Of a stretch of DNA of 64,000 bases, positions 26,559 through 34,164 are shown piece by piece. A program made the position numbers and the translations under genes. A model generated the notes under the pieces. That model was not told the DNA's origin and made no database searches. It saw only the letters and a list, made by a program, of their open reading frames with translations. The first letter of the stretch is position 1; every line of letters begins with the position of its first letter. The stretch covers positions 379,384-443,383 of the forward strand of contig NZ_LUKD01000001.1 of assembly GCF_001592745.1 (NCBI RefSeq), given 5' to 3'. This DNA comes from Bdellovibrio bacteriovorus (GTDB taxonomy: Bacteria > Bdellovibrionota > Bdellovibrionia > Bdellovibrionales > Bdellovibrionaceae).

Positions 26559-27248
26559 ATGTCGATCCTGGAACAACTTCTCGCTCCCATGACACTGTCA
26601 GATTTTTCGACAACTCATTTGTCGCGGGAACCCTATGCGGCGCCGGAAAAAGCGTCTTTTCTTCGCAATTGCCTTTCGTGGAACACACTGAATGAAATCC
26701 TCTATACCGGCCATAAAAATTGCTGGCTCCCTTTACAGGGAAAGCTTCCTATAGAAGAAGAGCTTTGCACGGGACAACTGACTTTCAGTCAGGCACGCAA
26801 AGGGTTTGAATCAGGCCGCACGGTTTTAGTTCGTCATGCCGAGCAAGCCCATCCCCTGTTCGCCGCTGTCGCGCGAGATTTTTATCGATTATTCAACGAA
26901 CCAGTCGATGTTCAACTTTACTGTACACCTTCAGGACAAGAAGGTTTTGACTGGCATTATGATTATGAAGACGTGTTCGTCATTCAAAGCGATGGAGAAA
27001 AAGAATTTCGTCTTCGCAAGAACACGGTGAATCCGGGAGCCTTGATTCAAAAGCCTTCGCAACTTGAGGACTTGCAAAAAGAAACAACTCGCGCGGAGTT
27101 GCGCTGTTATTTAAAACCAGGAGACTGGTTATACATTCCGGCAGGCTATTGGCACAAAGCTTTAGCCCTCACGGATTCTTATCATATTTCTGTGGGCGTT
27201 CTACGTGGTAAAGAAAAAAAGCCTAGCGTCGGAAGCCTCCACCTCTAA
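26559..27248 (+). CDS. cupin-like (JmjC/Cupin_4 type) oxygenase family protein
   Basis: A 229-residue protein with the metal-binding facial triad of Fe(II)/2-oxoglutarate oxygenases: His133 and Asp135 in FDWHYDYEDVFV and His199 in IPAGYWHKALAL. Arg and Lys candidates for 2-oxoglutarate binding lie downstream. Bacterial members of this type include ribosomal-protein hydroxylases such as RoxA and peptide-modifying enzymes, but this one is short and its target is unknown. Of two in-frame ATGs, 26559 is chosen because GAAGGAA precedes it; the one at 26526 has none. The 3' end overlaps the convergent gene by 26 bases. Confidence 0.75.
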   Translation: MSILEQLLAPMTLSDFSTTHLSREPYAAPEKASFLRNCLSWNTLNEILYTGHKNCWLPLQGKLPIEEELCTGQLTFSQARKGFESGRTVLVRHAEQAHPLFAAVARDFYRLFNEPVDVQLYCTPSGQEGFDWHYDYEDVFVIQSDGEKEFRLRKNTVNPGALIQKPSQLEDLQKETTRAELRCYLKPGDWLYIPAGYWHKALALTDSYHISVGVLRGKEKKPSVGSLHL

Positions 27249-29271
27249 AACCGCCACCGCCAAACCCGCCCCCACCGCGAAGCAAAGGTTGATGATCCCC
27301 TGCGGGACGCTCGGGCAAATCGCGACGCTCATTAAAGTTTCCGCTGGCATGCATGTTCTCTAGTTCATTTTTAACGCTTTGATTATCGCGAGCCACATCC
27401 GACCACGTACCGGGACCTGAGTAGCGCTGCCAACTGTCTTTGCCCGTACGACGATAGACTTGTCCGTCTTTGCGAGTGTAGACGATATTGTCGTTATTAC
27501 CCCGAGCGAACTTTGCACCTCCGATGGTGTTGACAGTCATACCTCGCCCCGTGGGCCCAGTGATCACTGAGTGCTTTCCCCATTTTGTATAGACATTCGT
27601 GACATCGACATTCACATAAACGCCACCCCAGCAACATGTGCCCCATCCCCAAGGATACATCATCGTGCTCATCGCAAAGCCCATAAAAAATCCATCGGTG
27701 TAGCCCCAGCCGTAACCCGCGCCGAATCCGTAAGTCGCCGAGGCTGGATACCACACCGTCGAACTTTGATAAGACGGATAGTTATAGCCAGTGCCATAGA
27801 CGATAGTTCCATCTGGCGAAACGTAAGTACCATTGTATCCAGGAGTGTAACCTACAGTGACGACATCCTTCGTAACACTATAAATATGCACATAGGTCAC
27901 ATAATAAAGTGGCGAGGAGGCCGGTATGTTATAAATTTCTTTTGGCACCGCCACTGCTACAACCCAAGGCCCTGCCGGTGAGTCTGAAGAAAACCAAACG
28001 GCATTCTGCACAACATAGTACATTTTATCTTCAACCTTGATGAGCGGCGAATTGCAATTTTTTGCATACTCTAACGAGGTGCCCGTGATTTTTTCCCACT
28101 GAATTCGACCTTGATCGCATTCGATTTTTTGTGGCTTCAGATCTCGTTTCACCGTCGCCGTTTGGGGAATTTGTGTCGCGATCAACGCCTCTGTCGACTG
28201 TGAAGTTCCTGGAACGGAGACCAAGATTTCAGCGACGGGACTGTTCGCAGGGATCTTTTTAAAATCTGCTGGAAGTTCTTTAGCGGAAACATAAGCCCAA
28301 TCCCCAGAAAGATCTTTATTCTTAAACCACCTTCCGGACACCAAGACGTAATACTCGTTACTTTTTGAATCCAAGAAAATGGAATTCGAAGAATTGGACA
28401 TATAAAGAAGACTTGTGCCAGAGATGGACTGATATTGAGGGTCCCCATCGGATTGCAAAAGTTCAGTGGGCTTTGTGGCGATGAAAATTTTAGGTGTTGC
28501 ATTGCCATAAATGCTTTTGCCATCGGTGGTCTTTCCCGCAATGGGATCGACTTTTTTTTCCTTAATCAAATCATCTTTGGTCATTTCGTATTTGGAGGAA
28601 GGACCTTTGCTGATTCGGTATTCACCATGAAGTTCAGAAGCCTCAAACCATTTTCCCAAAGCCCAAAGATAATAAGGCTTTTTGTCTTCATGCATGATAA
28701 GAGCCGAGGAATTGAGTATCCTTTGCACTCCTTTGACTCCTTTGATGTCGGTCCATACGGGCTCTCCATCCACCATAATAAGCAGACTAGGAACCGTTGA
28801 AAAAATGAACTGTGGGGGCGTGTTCTTAAGATCCGCCACTTTTTTTACTTGCTCCCCGTTGACCTCCAAATTTTTTAAGAGCGAAGCATAGGAAATTTCC
28901 ATGCTTTTTCCGGTGAACTGTTTTTCCATTTCTTCTTTCAAAGATTTTTCCTGTTCCGTAAGAGAAGGCAGCGTCACCTGTTGTATTTTTAAATCTCGAA
29001 TATCCACACGGGCTTGATCTTTCGAAATCATGGCGGATCCGGTAACCACCATACTGCCATAACTTTCGTTTTTTCCGTCTTGGACTCTTAAGGCGGCTCG
29101 CGCTTTTAAAACATTATCTTTCAAAGATTCGGCTTGAGGTTGAAACACCGTGACCTTACGTTCATTCGCAATCTTATATTCTTGAGGCCAGCGAGGCTGT
29201 TCCGCCGGAGGTGTTGCGGGAAAAGCCTTTAACGAAAATAAAAGCATCGAAACCATGACAAATTTCTTCAT
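27223..29271 (-). CDS. secreted protein with three internal repeats and Gly/aromatic-rich C terminus
   Basis: The 682-residue protein has a signal peptide ending KAFPA. At about 170-245, 260-345 and 375-450 there are three diverged copies of a module with YYLWALGKWF, YYVLVSGRWF and YYVVQNAVWF cores, followed by a Gly-x-Trp or similar. From about 490 the chain is rich in Gly, Tyr and Trp (TYGFGAGYGWGYTDG, MYPWGWGTCCWGG). It ends in Gly-Phe-Arg repeats (GGGGFGGGGFRGGGFRR). I know of no function. It starts 14 bases after the stop of the Omp85-like gene, so it may be exported or displayed with its help (inference). Confidence 0.7.
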   Translation of the reverse strand: MKKFVMVSMLLFSLKAFPATPPAEQPRWPQEYKIANERKVTVFQPQAESLKDNVLKARAALRVQDGKNESYGSMVVTGSAMISKDQARVDIRDLKIQQVTLPSLTEQEKSLKEEMEKQFTGKSMEISYASLLKNLEVNGEQVKKVADLKNTPPQFIFSTVPSLLIMVDGEPVWTDIKGVKGVQRILNSSALIMHEDKKPYYLWALGKWFEASELHGEYRISKGPSSKYEMTKDDLIKEKKVDPIAGKTTDGKSIYGNATPKIFIATKPTELLQSDGDPQYQSISGTSLLYMSNSSNSIFLDSKSNEYYVLVSGRWFKNKDLSGDWAYVSAKELPADFKKIPANSPVAEILVSVPGTSQSTEALIATQIPQTATVKRDLKPQKIECDQGRIQWEKITGTSLEYAKNCNSPLIKVEDKMYYVVQNAVWFSSDSPAGPWVVAVAVPKEIYNIPASSPLYYVTYVHIYSVTKDVVTVGYTPGYNGTYVSPDGTIVYGTGYNYPSYQSSTVWYPASATYGFGAGYGWGYTDGFFMGFAMSTMMYPWGWGTCCWGGVYVNVDVTNVYTKWGKHSVITGPTGRGMTVNTIGGAKFARGNNDNIVYTRKDGQVYRRTGKDSWQRYSGPGTWSDVARDNQSVKNELENMHASGNFNERRDLPERPAGDHQPLLRGGGGFGGGGFRGGGFRR

Positions 29272-29285
29272 ATCTCCTCCGAAGA

Positions 29286-30503
29286 TTAAAAAGCCTGACC
29301 GACACTAAAGTACCAGGAAATTTCGCCATCACCGCTGGCAACATCGACACGAAAATCGACGGGATTATTGCTGGCGATCTTAAAGCGCAACCCCGTTCCT
29401 CCACTGGTCAAGGTGTCATCGAAATTCACTTCATCCAGATCGTGCACCACCTGTCCCATCCCGGCGAAAAGAACAAGCCCCCAGCGGTCAGTGAAGCGAT
29501 AGCGATATTCCGCTTGCGCCGCCCATAAAACGCGGTCCCGGTATTTACCGGCTTCAAACCCCCGCAAATCACTTTGAGATCCGAACATGGGTAAAGAGTA
29601 AAACGGCACATCACCGTAGACAGTTTCTGCAAGCCCCCTCATTGCGAGAACGTGCGCCGGAGCTAAACCAAAATAGCGATTGTAGGAAAGACTGTAGGTC
29701 TGATAGTCATGATTTTCTCCGAAGTCTTTGTCATGGAATAAAGCGTTTCCACTTAAGAGTCCGCCCTTGGTGGGATAAAAGGTGTCATTTCTGGAATCAT
29801 ACTCGATCTTAAGACCGGGCACCCACGTGGATGTTGTTAACTTTTCATCGATGAAAGCCGGCATATTGAAATCAGGAAAAGTATTCTCCAATTCAAAAGC
29901 CACTAATGTCAGACCGACATAAAGACGATCGAAAATTTTTGGTGTTACTTGCAAACCTGCAAACTTGACATCTTGCTGAAGTAGCACTGAATTTTCTTTG
30001 TTTTGCGGAAAGCGACCCACGCCGTAAAAGTTGGTCAACATACGAGCCGTTCCGAGCGCAACCCCCACTCGCCAACGATCTTCACGCAAACGACCTAAGT
30101 AACCAATGGCTCCTCCGTAAGATTTCTTCTCGGTTCCAAAGGCGGCCGCACCTATGACACTTGGCGACTCCCCTTCTTTGTGGGAAAAAATATACTGCGC
30201 CACCAAGGCCAGTCCCCATTCTTGTGACGGATTGTAAAATGGAATGGGAGCAAGCACCCATTCAGAGTCTTTGTTTTTAATTTGGGGATTGACCGGCAAT
30301 TGTTCAGTGGGTTTAGCCGCATTCAAGTTTCGACGATCCAACGAATCTAAAGCATCAATATCATCGAAATCTGAATACACCCTCGCTTGTGATTGATTGT
30401 AGCTAGAATTCGCGTCGTCCGCATAAGCATCTTCTTGCGCCCAGCAAAAAGCAGGCAGCAAAACTAGGGTCACCACAAAAAGGGCTGCAAATATTCCCCG
30501 CAT
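29286..30503 (-). CDS. Omp85/BamA-like outer-membrane barrel protein
   Basis: A 405-residue outer-membrane protein with signal peptide ending FCWAQ. After an acidic linker of about 60 residues the sequence is a beta barrel with alternating hydrophobic strands, the surface-antigen motif FGSQSDLRGFEAGKYRDR (compare VRGF/Y of BamA), and a terminal aromatic (SVGQAF). No POTRA domain can be fitted between the signal and the barrel, unlike BamA or TamA. Members of this shorter type are found in bacteria without a settled role. It lies between a FadL-like gene and the repeat protein above, all on the minus strand. Confidence 0.78.
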   Translation of the reverse strand: MRGIFAALFVVTLVLLPAFCWAQEDAYADDANSSYNQSQARVYSDFDDIDALDSLDRRNLNAAKPTEQLPVNPQIKNKDSEWVLAPIPFYNPSQEWGLALVAQYIFSHKEGESPSVIGAAAFGTEKKSYGGAIGYLGRLREDRWRVGVALGTARMLTNFYGVGRFPQNKENSVLLQQDVKFAGLQVTPKIFDRLYVGLTLVAFELENTFPDFNMPAFIDEKLTTSTWVPGLKIEYDSRNDTFYPTKGGLLSGNALFHDKDFGENHDYQTYSLSYNRYFGLAPAHVLAMRGLAETVYGDVPFYSLPMFGSQSDLRGFEAGKYRDRVLWAAQAEYRYRFTDRWGLVLFAGMGQVVHDLDEVNFDDTLTSGGTGLRFKIASNNPVDFRVDVASGDGEISWYFSVGQAF

Positions 30504-30552
30504 ATTATTAGTGGATGCTCGTTCCAGAACTCAGTCAAAGCGACTTTTGTTT

Positions 30553-31614
30553 TTAGCGATCTTTCTGCCAAAATTCAAAAGACGCAGAAAAAATCACTCC
30601 GAATTCACTGGACGTTAGAGCCCCTTCTTCATGGCCATTGAAAGTCTGAAAATAAAGACCCATGGTCGATTGATAATGAGCTTGTTTAAAATTCACGCCG
30701 ATACTTCCAAGATCACGAAAATAGGATGCACCAGACATGTGCTGAAAACCAAAAAGCACATCCATTTCAGATCCGCGATACGTGTGTGCTCCCAAAGAAA
30801 GACTCCAGAATTTATCTTGGGGTGATTCAAAGGCATAACTCAGATCCGCTAAGATTTTCCAACGCTCCATGTTCCACCCCTGCCCCATCGTCACTCCTAA
30901 AAGAGGATCTCGGTCCGGAGAGTAGCGGCGCAGATCGTTGGTGACAGAACTTGTGATTGTGTTCCCTTCGGAATCGAGATTCAGGGCTCGCCAACTGATA
31001 GATAGACCTGTCGTGTATTTATCTGAAACTTGCCACATCAGTCCGGGCTGTACGTAAAAGAACATTTGCTGTTGAAAATCTTTTTCAGAGGCGACAGGCG
31101 TTTTTTGAAAAGTCATAACGTCTTTTTCTTGGAAATCGACTCCCACCGTAAACCCCCAGGCCGTTTTGTTTGAAATAGGGCCAGCGTAAGAAAGACCCAC
31201 CAAAGATCTTTCATAAGTGATTTCTGAATCGGAGCTAGAAGTTTGTGTGTACTGGGTGTAATTCGAAAACTCGGAATAAAAAAGACTGAGACGAAGATTT
31301 TCATCATAGGGAGACGAATAGCCTGTAAACAGCGGGCGAGAATTCAATTGCCCTTCGCTTTTTAATCCTTCCCGTTGACCTAATTCAGAGTAACCAATGG
31401 CGGTTCCGGCGACAGACAAAAAAGATTTTTTATCTGCAGCAAACGCTAAACCCGCTGGATTGAATAAAACATTCCCTGCGGAACCCTCAAGGGCCGCGCC
31501 CGCATTTCCTAGAAAAGCCTCAAAGTGACCGGCGGGGCTCGAGATCAACGATCCTTGCGCCGGTTGAAAATAAATATTACTGAATATGGCGATTGTTATT
31601 GTTACGAAGCGCAT
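30553..31614 (-). CDS. FadL/OmpP1-like outer-membrane protein
   Basis: A 353-residue protein with a signal peptide ending PAQG. NAGAALEGSAGNVLFNPAGL (about 37-56) matches the start of the mature FadL/TodX type, where the NPAG turn is typical. The rest alternates like barrel strands and ends SFEFWQKDR, without the usual terminal aromatic. FadL proteins import hydrophobic compounds, but at this level the substrate and even porin function are uncertain. The 5' end overlaps the end of the upstream hemerythrin gene by 38 bases on the same strand, so the two are probably translated from one transcript. Confidence 0.6.
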   Translation of the reverse strand: MRFVTITIAIFSNIYFQPAQGSLISSPAGHFEAFLGNAGAALEGSAGNVLFNPAGLAFAADKKSFLSVAGTAIGYSELGQREGLKSEGQLNSRPLFTGYSSPYDENLRLSLFYSEFSNYTQYTQTSSSDSEITYERSLVGLSYAGPISNKTAWGFTVGVDFQEKDVMTFQKTPVASEKDFQQQMFFYVQPGLMWQVSDKYTTGLSISWRALNLDSEGNTITSSVTNDLRRYSPDRDPLLGVTMGQGWNMERWKILADLSYAFESPQDKFWSLSLGAHTYRGSEMDVLFGFQHMSGASYFRDLGSIGVNFKQAHYQSTMGLYFQTFNGHEEGALTSSEFGVIFSASFEFWQKDR

Positions 31615-32119
31615 CCGACATTTCTGGGGGCATCAGGTTCGTGATCATATCCAAGGTTGTTCCCATGAATCCTTTCTCACTGACTTCCATCTTCATATCC
31701 AAAAATTCGTCTGTCATCGCTTCAGCTTCTTCATCAGTAAAAAGACCTTGTGCGGTGGTGAACATGTGGCCTTCTTCTTCTTGAATGTGATGTTCTAAGG
31801 ACTGGCGGAGTTTCCTTGCGGTGGCCTTCCACGGTAAGTTTGCTTTGTCTTGCACTTGCAGGACACGCAACAGACCTTCGGCTTCCATGTGTTCGCGATA
31901 CGCGTGCATGGCTTCATCTTTAGACGCCTCTAGCATACGTAGAGAGTTGTAAAGCACCGCCTCTTCTGCGCGCGCATGTGGAATCAGAGCTTCGACGATC
32001 TGCTCAATTAAGTCGGACCGTTCTTTCGAGGCTTCTCGAGTCTCATCAAGCTCAAGCAAGCGGGCTAAGAGTTCTTTTACATCGTCATGATCTTTACGGA
32101 GAGCTTCATAAATAAGCAT
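31577..32119 (-). CDS. hemerythrin HHE-domain protein
   Basis: The 180-residue protein has the iron-ligand pattern of the family: His11 (KDHDDV), His48 and Glu52 (IPHARAEE), a central His (YREHMEAEG), and LEHHIQEEEGHMF. About 40 residues beyond the four-helix bundle end with a run of Asn. It is 74 bases downstream of the cyanophycinase gene and overlaps the FadL-like gene. CGAGGA precedes the ATG. One of three paralogues in the window; the other two share more acidic fourth helices. Confidence 0.88.
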   Translation of the reverse strand: MLIYEALRKDHDDVKELLARLLELDETREASKERSDLIEQIVEALIPHARAEEAVLYNSLRMLEASKDEAMHAYREHMEAEGLLRVLQVQDKANLPWKATARKLRQSLEHHIQEEEGHMFTTAQGLFTDEEAEAMTDEFLDMKMEVSEKGFMGTTLDMITNLMPPEMSDALRNNNNRHIQ

Positions 32120-32158
32120 AGTATCCTCGCTTTAAAAATTTATGATTCAACCGCGCGG

Positions 32159-32188
32159 AGCCGGTGGCAAGTCCGGCGTCGGCCGGCT
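32159..32188 (-). other. GC-rich inverted repeat between cphB and hemerythrin
   Basis: AGCCGG (32159-32164) pairs with CCGGCT (32183-32188) around a GC-rich loop. It may weaken read-through from the cyanophycin genes. There is no U-run, so it is not called a terminator. Confidence 0.3.
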
Positions 32189-32192
32189 TGTT

Positions 32193-33047
32193 CTAAGACA
32201 GGGACAGCGCCGTGCGTTTTTTCAAATCAAAGACTTCAGGTTCAGAAAGAACATGTAGCTTCACATCATGAATCGACATCGTCTGGTCCGCAGAGGCCTC
32301 AGAAATATTTGTGTACGTTACGCCCCGGCCATCTAAGACGTAAACTGCATTTTCACCCATGATACGAAACTTTTCATTTTCAACGATGATCGCCGTCCCT
32401 TCATCAATCCCAATTCCCAAGACGCCGGGATTTAGGGCGACCGCCCCCAAAAGTCTGCCAATACGACCCCGCTGAGCAAAGTGCTGATCGATGATTAAAC
32501 TTTCCACAAATCGCATTCCCGGAGCCATCATCCAATTTCCCACCTTGTGGGATTCGGCATTTTCTCCTCCAACAAGCATGATTTCACCCATCACACTTGC
32601 TCCGGCAGATGTTCCTGCAAGCGTTCCACCTTTTTTAAAAACGTCGATGATGTAATCCATCACCAATGTGCCACCAAGCTTACTGGTCAGCTTTAACTGA
32701 TCCCCACCGGTGAAAAAAACCACTTTCGCTTTATCAAACATTTTTTGCAGGTCCATATTACGAACTTCTTCGGGCTGATTGCAGTGAAAGTGTTCGATTT
32801 TTTTGACGCCCAGTTTTTTAAAGATTTCACGGTACTCGGGATAAACTTCTTCGGGCACTTCACTAGCGGCGGTGATAACAATGAGCTTTCCGCCATTCAC
32901 TCGGGCGGCGATTTCTTTTAAGATTCTTTTTTCTCCTGTTTTATCCTCACGTCCTCCAATGATAATGAGTGTTCCGTGGGGATGGAGTACTTTGACATGT
33001 CTGGCTTCAGATCGACGGATCTTTTTCTTTGCGGATTCCATAAACAT
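32193..33047 (-). CDS. cphB: cyanophycinase
   Basis: A 284-residue member of the S51 serine peptidases. Cyanophycinase cuts the Asp-Arg storage polymer to beta-Asp-Arg dipeptides. The nucleophile is Ser147 in GTLAGTSAGASVMG; IIGGREDKTGE (29-39) and FFTGGDQLKL (111-120) are conserved surroundings of the active site, and FVESLIIDQHFAQRGRIGRL is a signature of the family. No signal peptide, so it acts inside the cell on stored polymer. The ATG at 33047 follows AAGAAGGGA and overlaps the dipeptidase gene by 41 bases. It is the third gene after cphA and iadA. Confidence 0.93.
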   Translation of the reverse strand: MFMESAKKKIRRSEARHVKVLHPHGTLIIIGGREDKTGEKRILKEIAARVNGGKLIVITAASEVPEEVYPEYREIFKKLGVKKIEHFHCNQPEEVRNMDLQKMFDKAKVVFFTGGDQLKLTSKLGGTLVMDYIIDVFKKGGTLAGTSAGASVMGEIMLVGGENAESHKVGNWMMAPGMRFVESLIIDQHFAQRGRIGRLLGAVALNPGVLGIGIDEGTAIIVENEKFRIMGENAVYVLDGRGVTYTNISEASADQTMSIHDVKLHVLSEPEVFDLKKRTALSLS

Positions 33048-34164
33048 CAAATTCCCTTCTTGATTCAGGAGGTCTGTTAATGAAATTTAATTTTCCATCT
33101 TTCATCAGGATCTGTCCTCGGGAAATTACATGTTTCATCTCAAAGGTCTGTTTATCAAACACAGCGATGTCGGCGTCACAGCCGACGGCAAGGCGCCCTT
33201 TCCGGCTGAGTTTCAAGGCTTGAGCCGTGTTGCTAGTAAAATGTTTTAACAAGTCCTCGAGTTTAAAACCATGTTTAAGCACACAGGTTCTTAATTCATA
33301 CCAAAGATCTGCAGGTGGGCCTTTGCTGGCGTCAGATGACACGGTCAATTGATCCAAGGGACCTTTCATTTCCAAATAGACTTGATACCAATAACTGAAA
33401 TCACGATCCCACAAATCAAGATCCACGTAACATCCTCGTCGCGCCATCTCGACAGCCTCTTTGATAAGAGCTTCGCTGCGACCGATATGAGTGATGTGAA
33501 AGTTTCCGGGTAAGACGACATGTTTTTCCATCAAATCACGCAAGGTCTGCATTCGGCGATTGCCATCGCCCACATGGATGTGAGAGATGCCTGGCTTATT
33601 TGCCAGCATGCCGCCGACATAGGAATCAATGCAGGCTTTCGCCAAATCCTTAAGATCCGGCTCTGGAGCACGGCGATCGGCGATGGCAAGTTCTCCGACA
33701 CCAATCACTTCGGGAATAAAAATAAGATCGTTACGAACAGAATCCGTCAAAGTTTTCGGAGGACAATCATAACCACCGGTATAGCAGTAGGCCGTCAGCC
33801 CTAACTCATTAAAGGCTTTGCAGCGAGCGATAAGCTCGGGCATAGACTTTGTTGTCGTATCGACTCCAATGGTTCCAATGAGTGTCGTCACACCGCCAGC
33901 GACAGCTTCGGATAATAAAATACTCATGGACTGTGAATGAAAGCCTCCGATTTCGCCACTGCCACCCGCTAAGTGCAGGTGAGGATCAATCAGTCCCGGA
34001 ATCAGATAGCAGCCGGTGCAATCCAGACTTTCGATTTCAAGATCTTTAAGCGTTGCCGCTTCAAGTTTTCCGATTTTACTAATACTAGTCCCTGAGACAA
34101 AAATATCTTGTCCCAGAAACTGTGTACCATCGAAATACTGACCCTTCTGCAGATAGATAAACAT
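33007..34164 (-). CDS. iadA: isoaspartyl dipeptidase-like amidohydrolase
   Basis: The 385-residue metal-dependent hydrolase would split beta-Asp-Arg made by cyanophycinase into aspartate and arginine. Metal ligands fit E. coli IadA: His62 and His64 (IDPHLHLAGG), His197 (HIHVGD), His226 (HITHIGRS) and Asp278 (VSSDAS). Where IadA has the carboxylated bridging Lys162, this protein has Glu158 in GVGELAIADRR, an odd change at a key position. The ATG directly follows the cphA stop (TAA-ATG) and the 3' end overlaps cphB, so the three genes are one operon. Activity on beta-Asp-Arg is inferred from context. Confidence 0.88.
   Translation of the reverse strand: MFIYLQKGQYFDGTQFLGQDIFVSGTSISKIGKLEAATLKDLEIESLDCTGCYLIPGLIDPHLHLAGGSGEIGGFHSQSMSILLSEAVAGGVTTLIGTIGVDTTTKSMPELIARCKAFNELGLTAYCYTGGYDCPPKTLTDSVRNDLIFIPEVIGVGELAIADRRAPEPDLKDLAKACIDSYVGGMLANKPGISHIHVGDGNRRMQTLRDLMEKHVVLPGNFHITHIGRSEALIKEAVEMARRGCYVDLDLWDRDFSYWYQVYLEMKGPLDQLTVSSDASKGPPADLWYELRTCVLKHGFKLEDLLKHFTSNTAQALKLSRKGRLAVGCDADIAVFDKQTFEMKHVISRGQILMKDGKLNFINRPPESRREFDVYGIRKEKDPSI

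Noticed and set aside
32159-32188. Rho-independent terminator after cphB
   Set aside because: The inverted repeat lacks a U-run on the minus transcript and the stem is interrupted, so read-through into the hemerythrin gene is possible.
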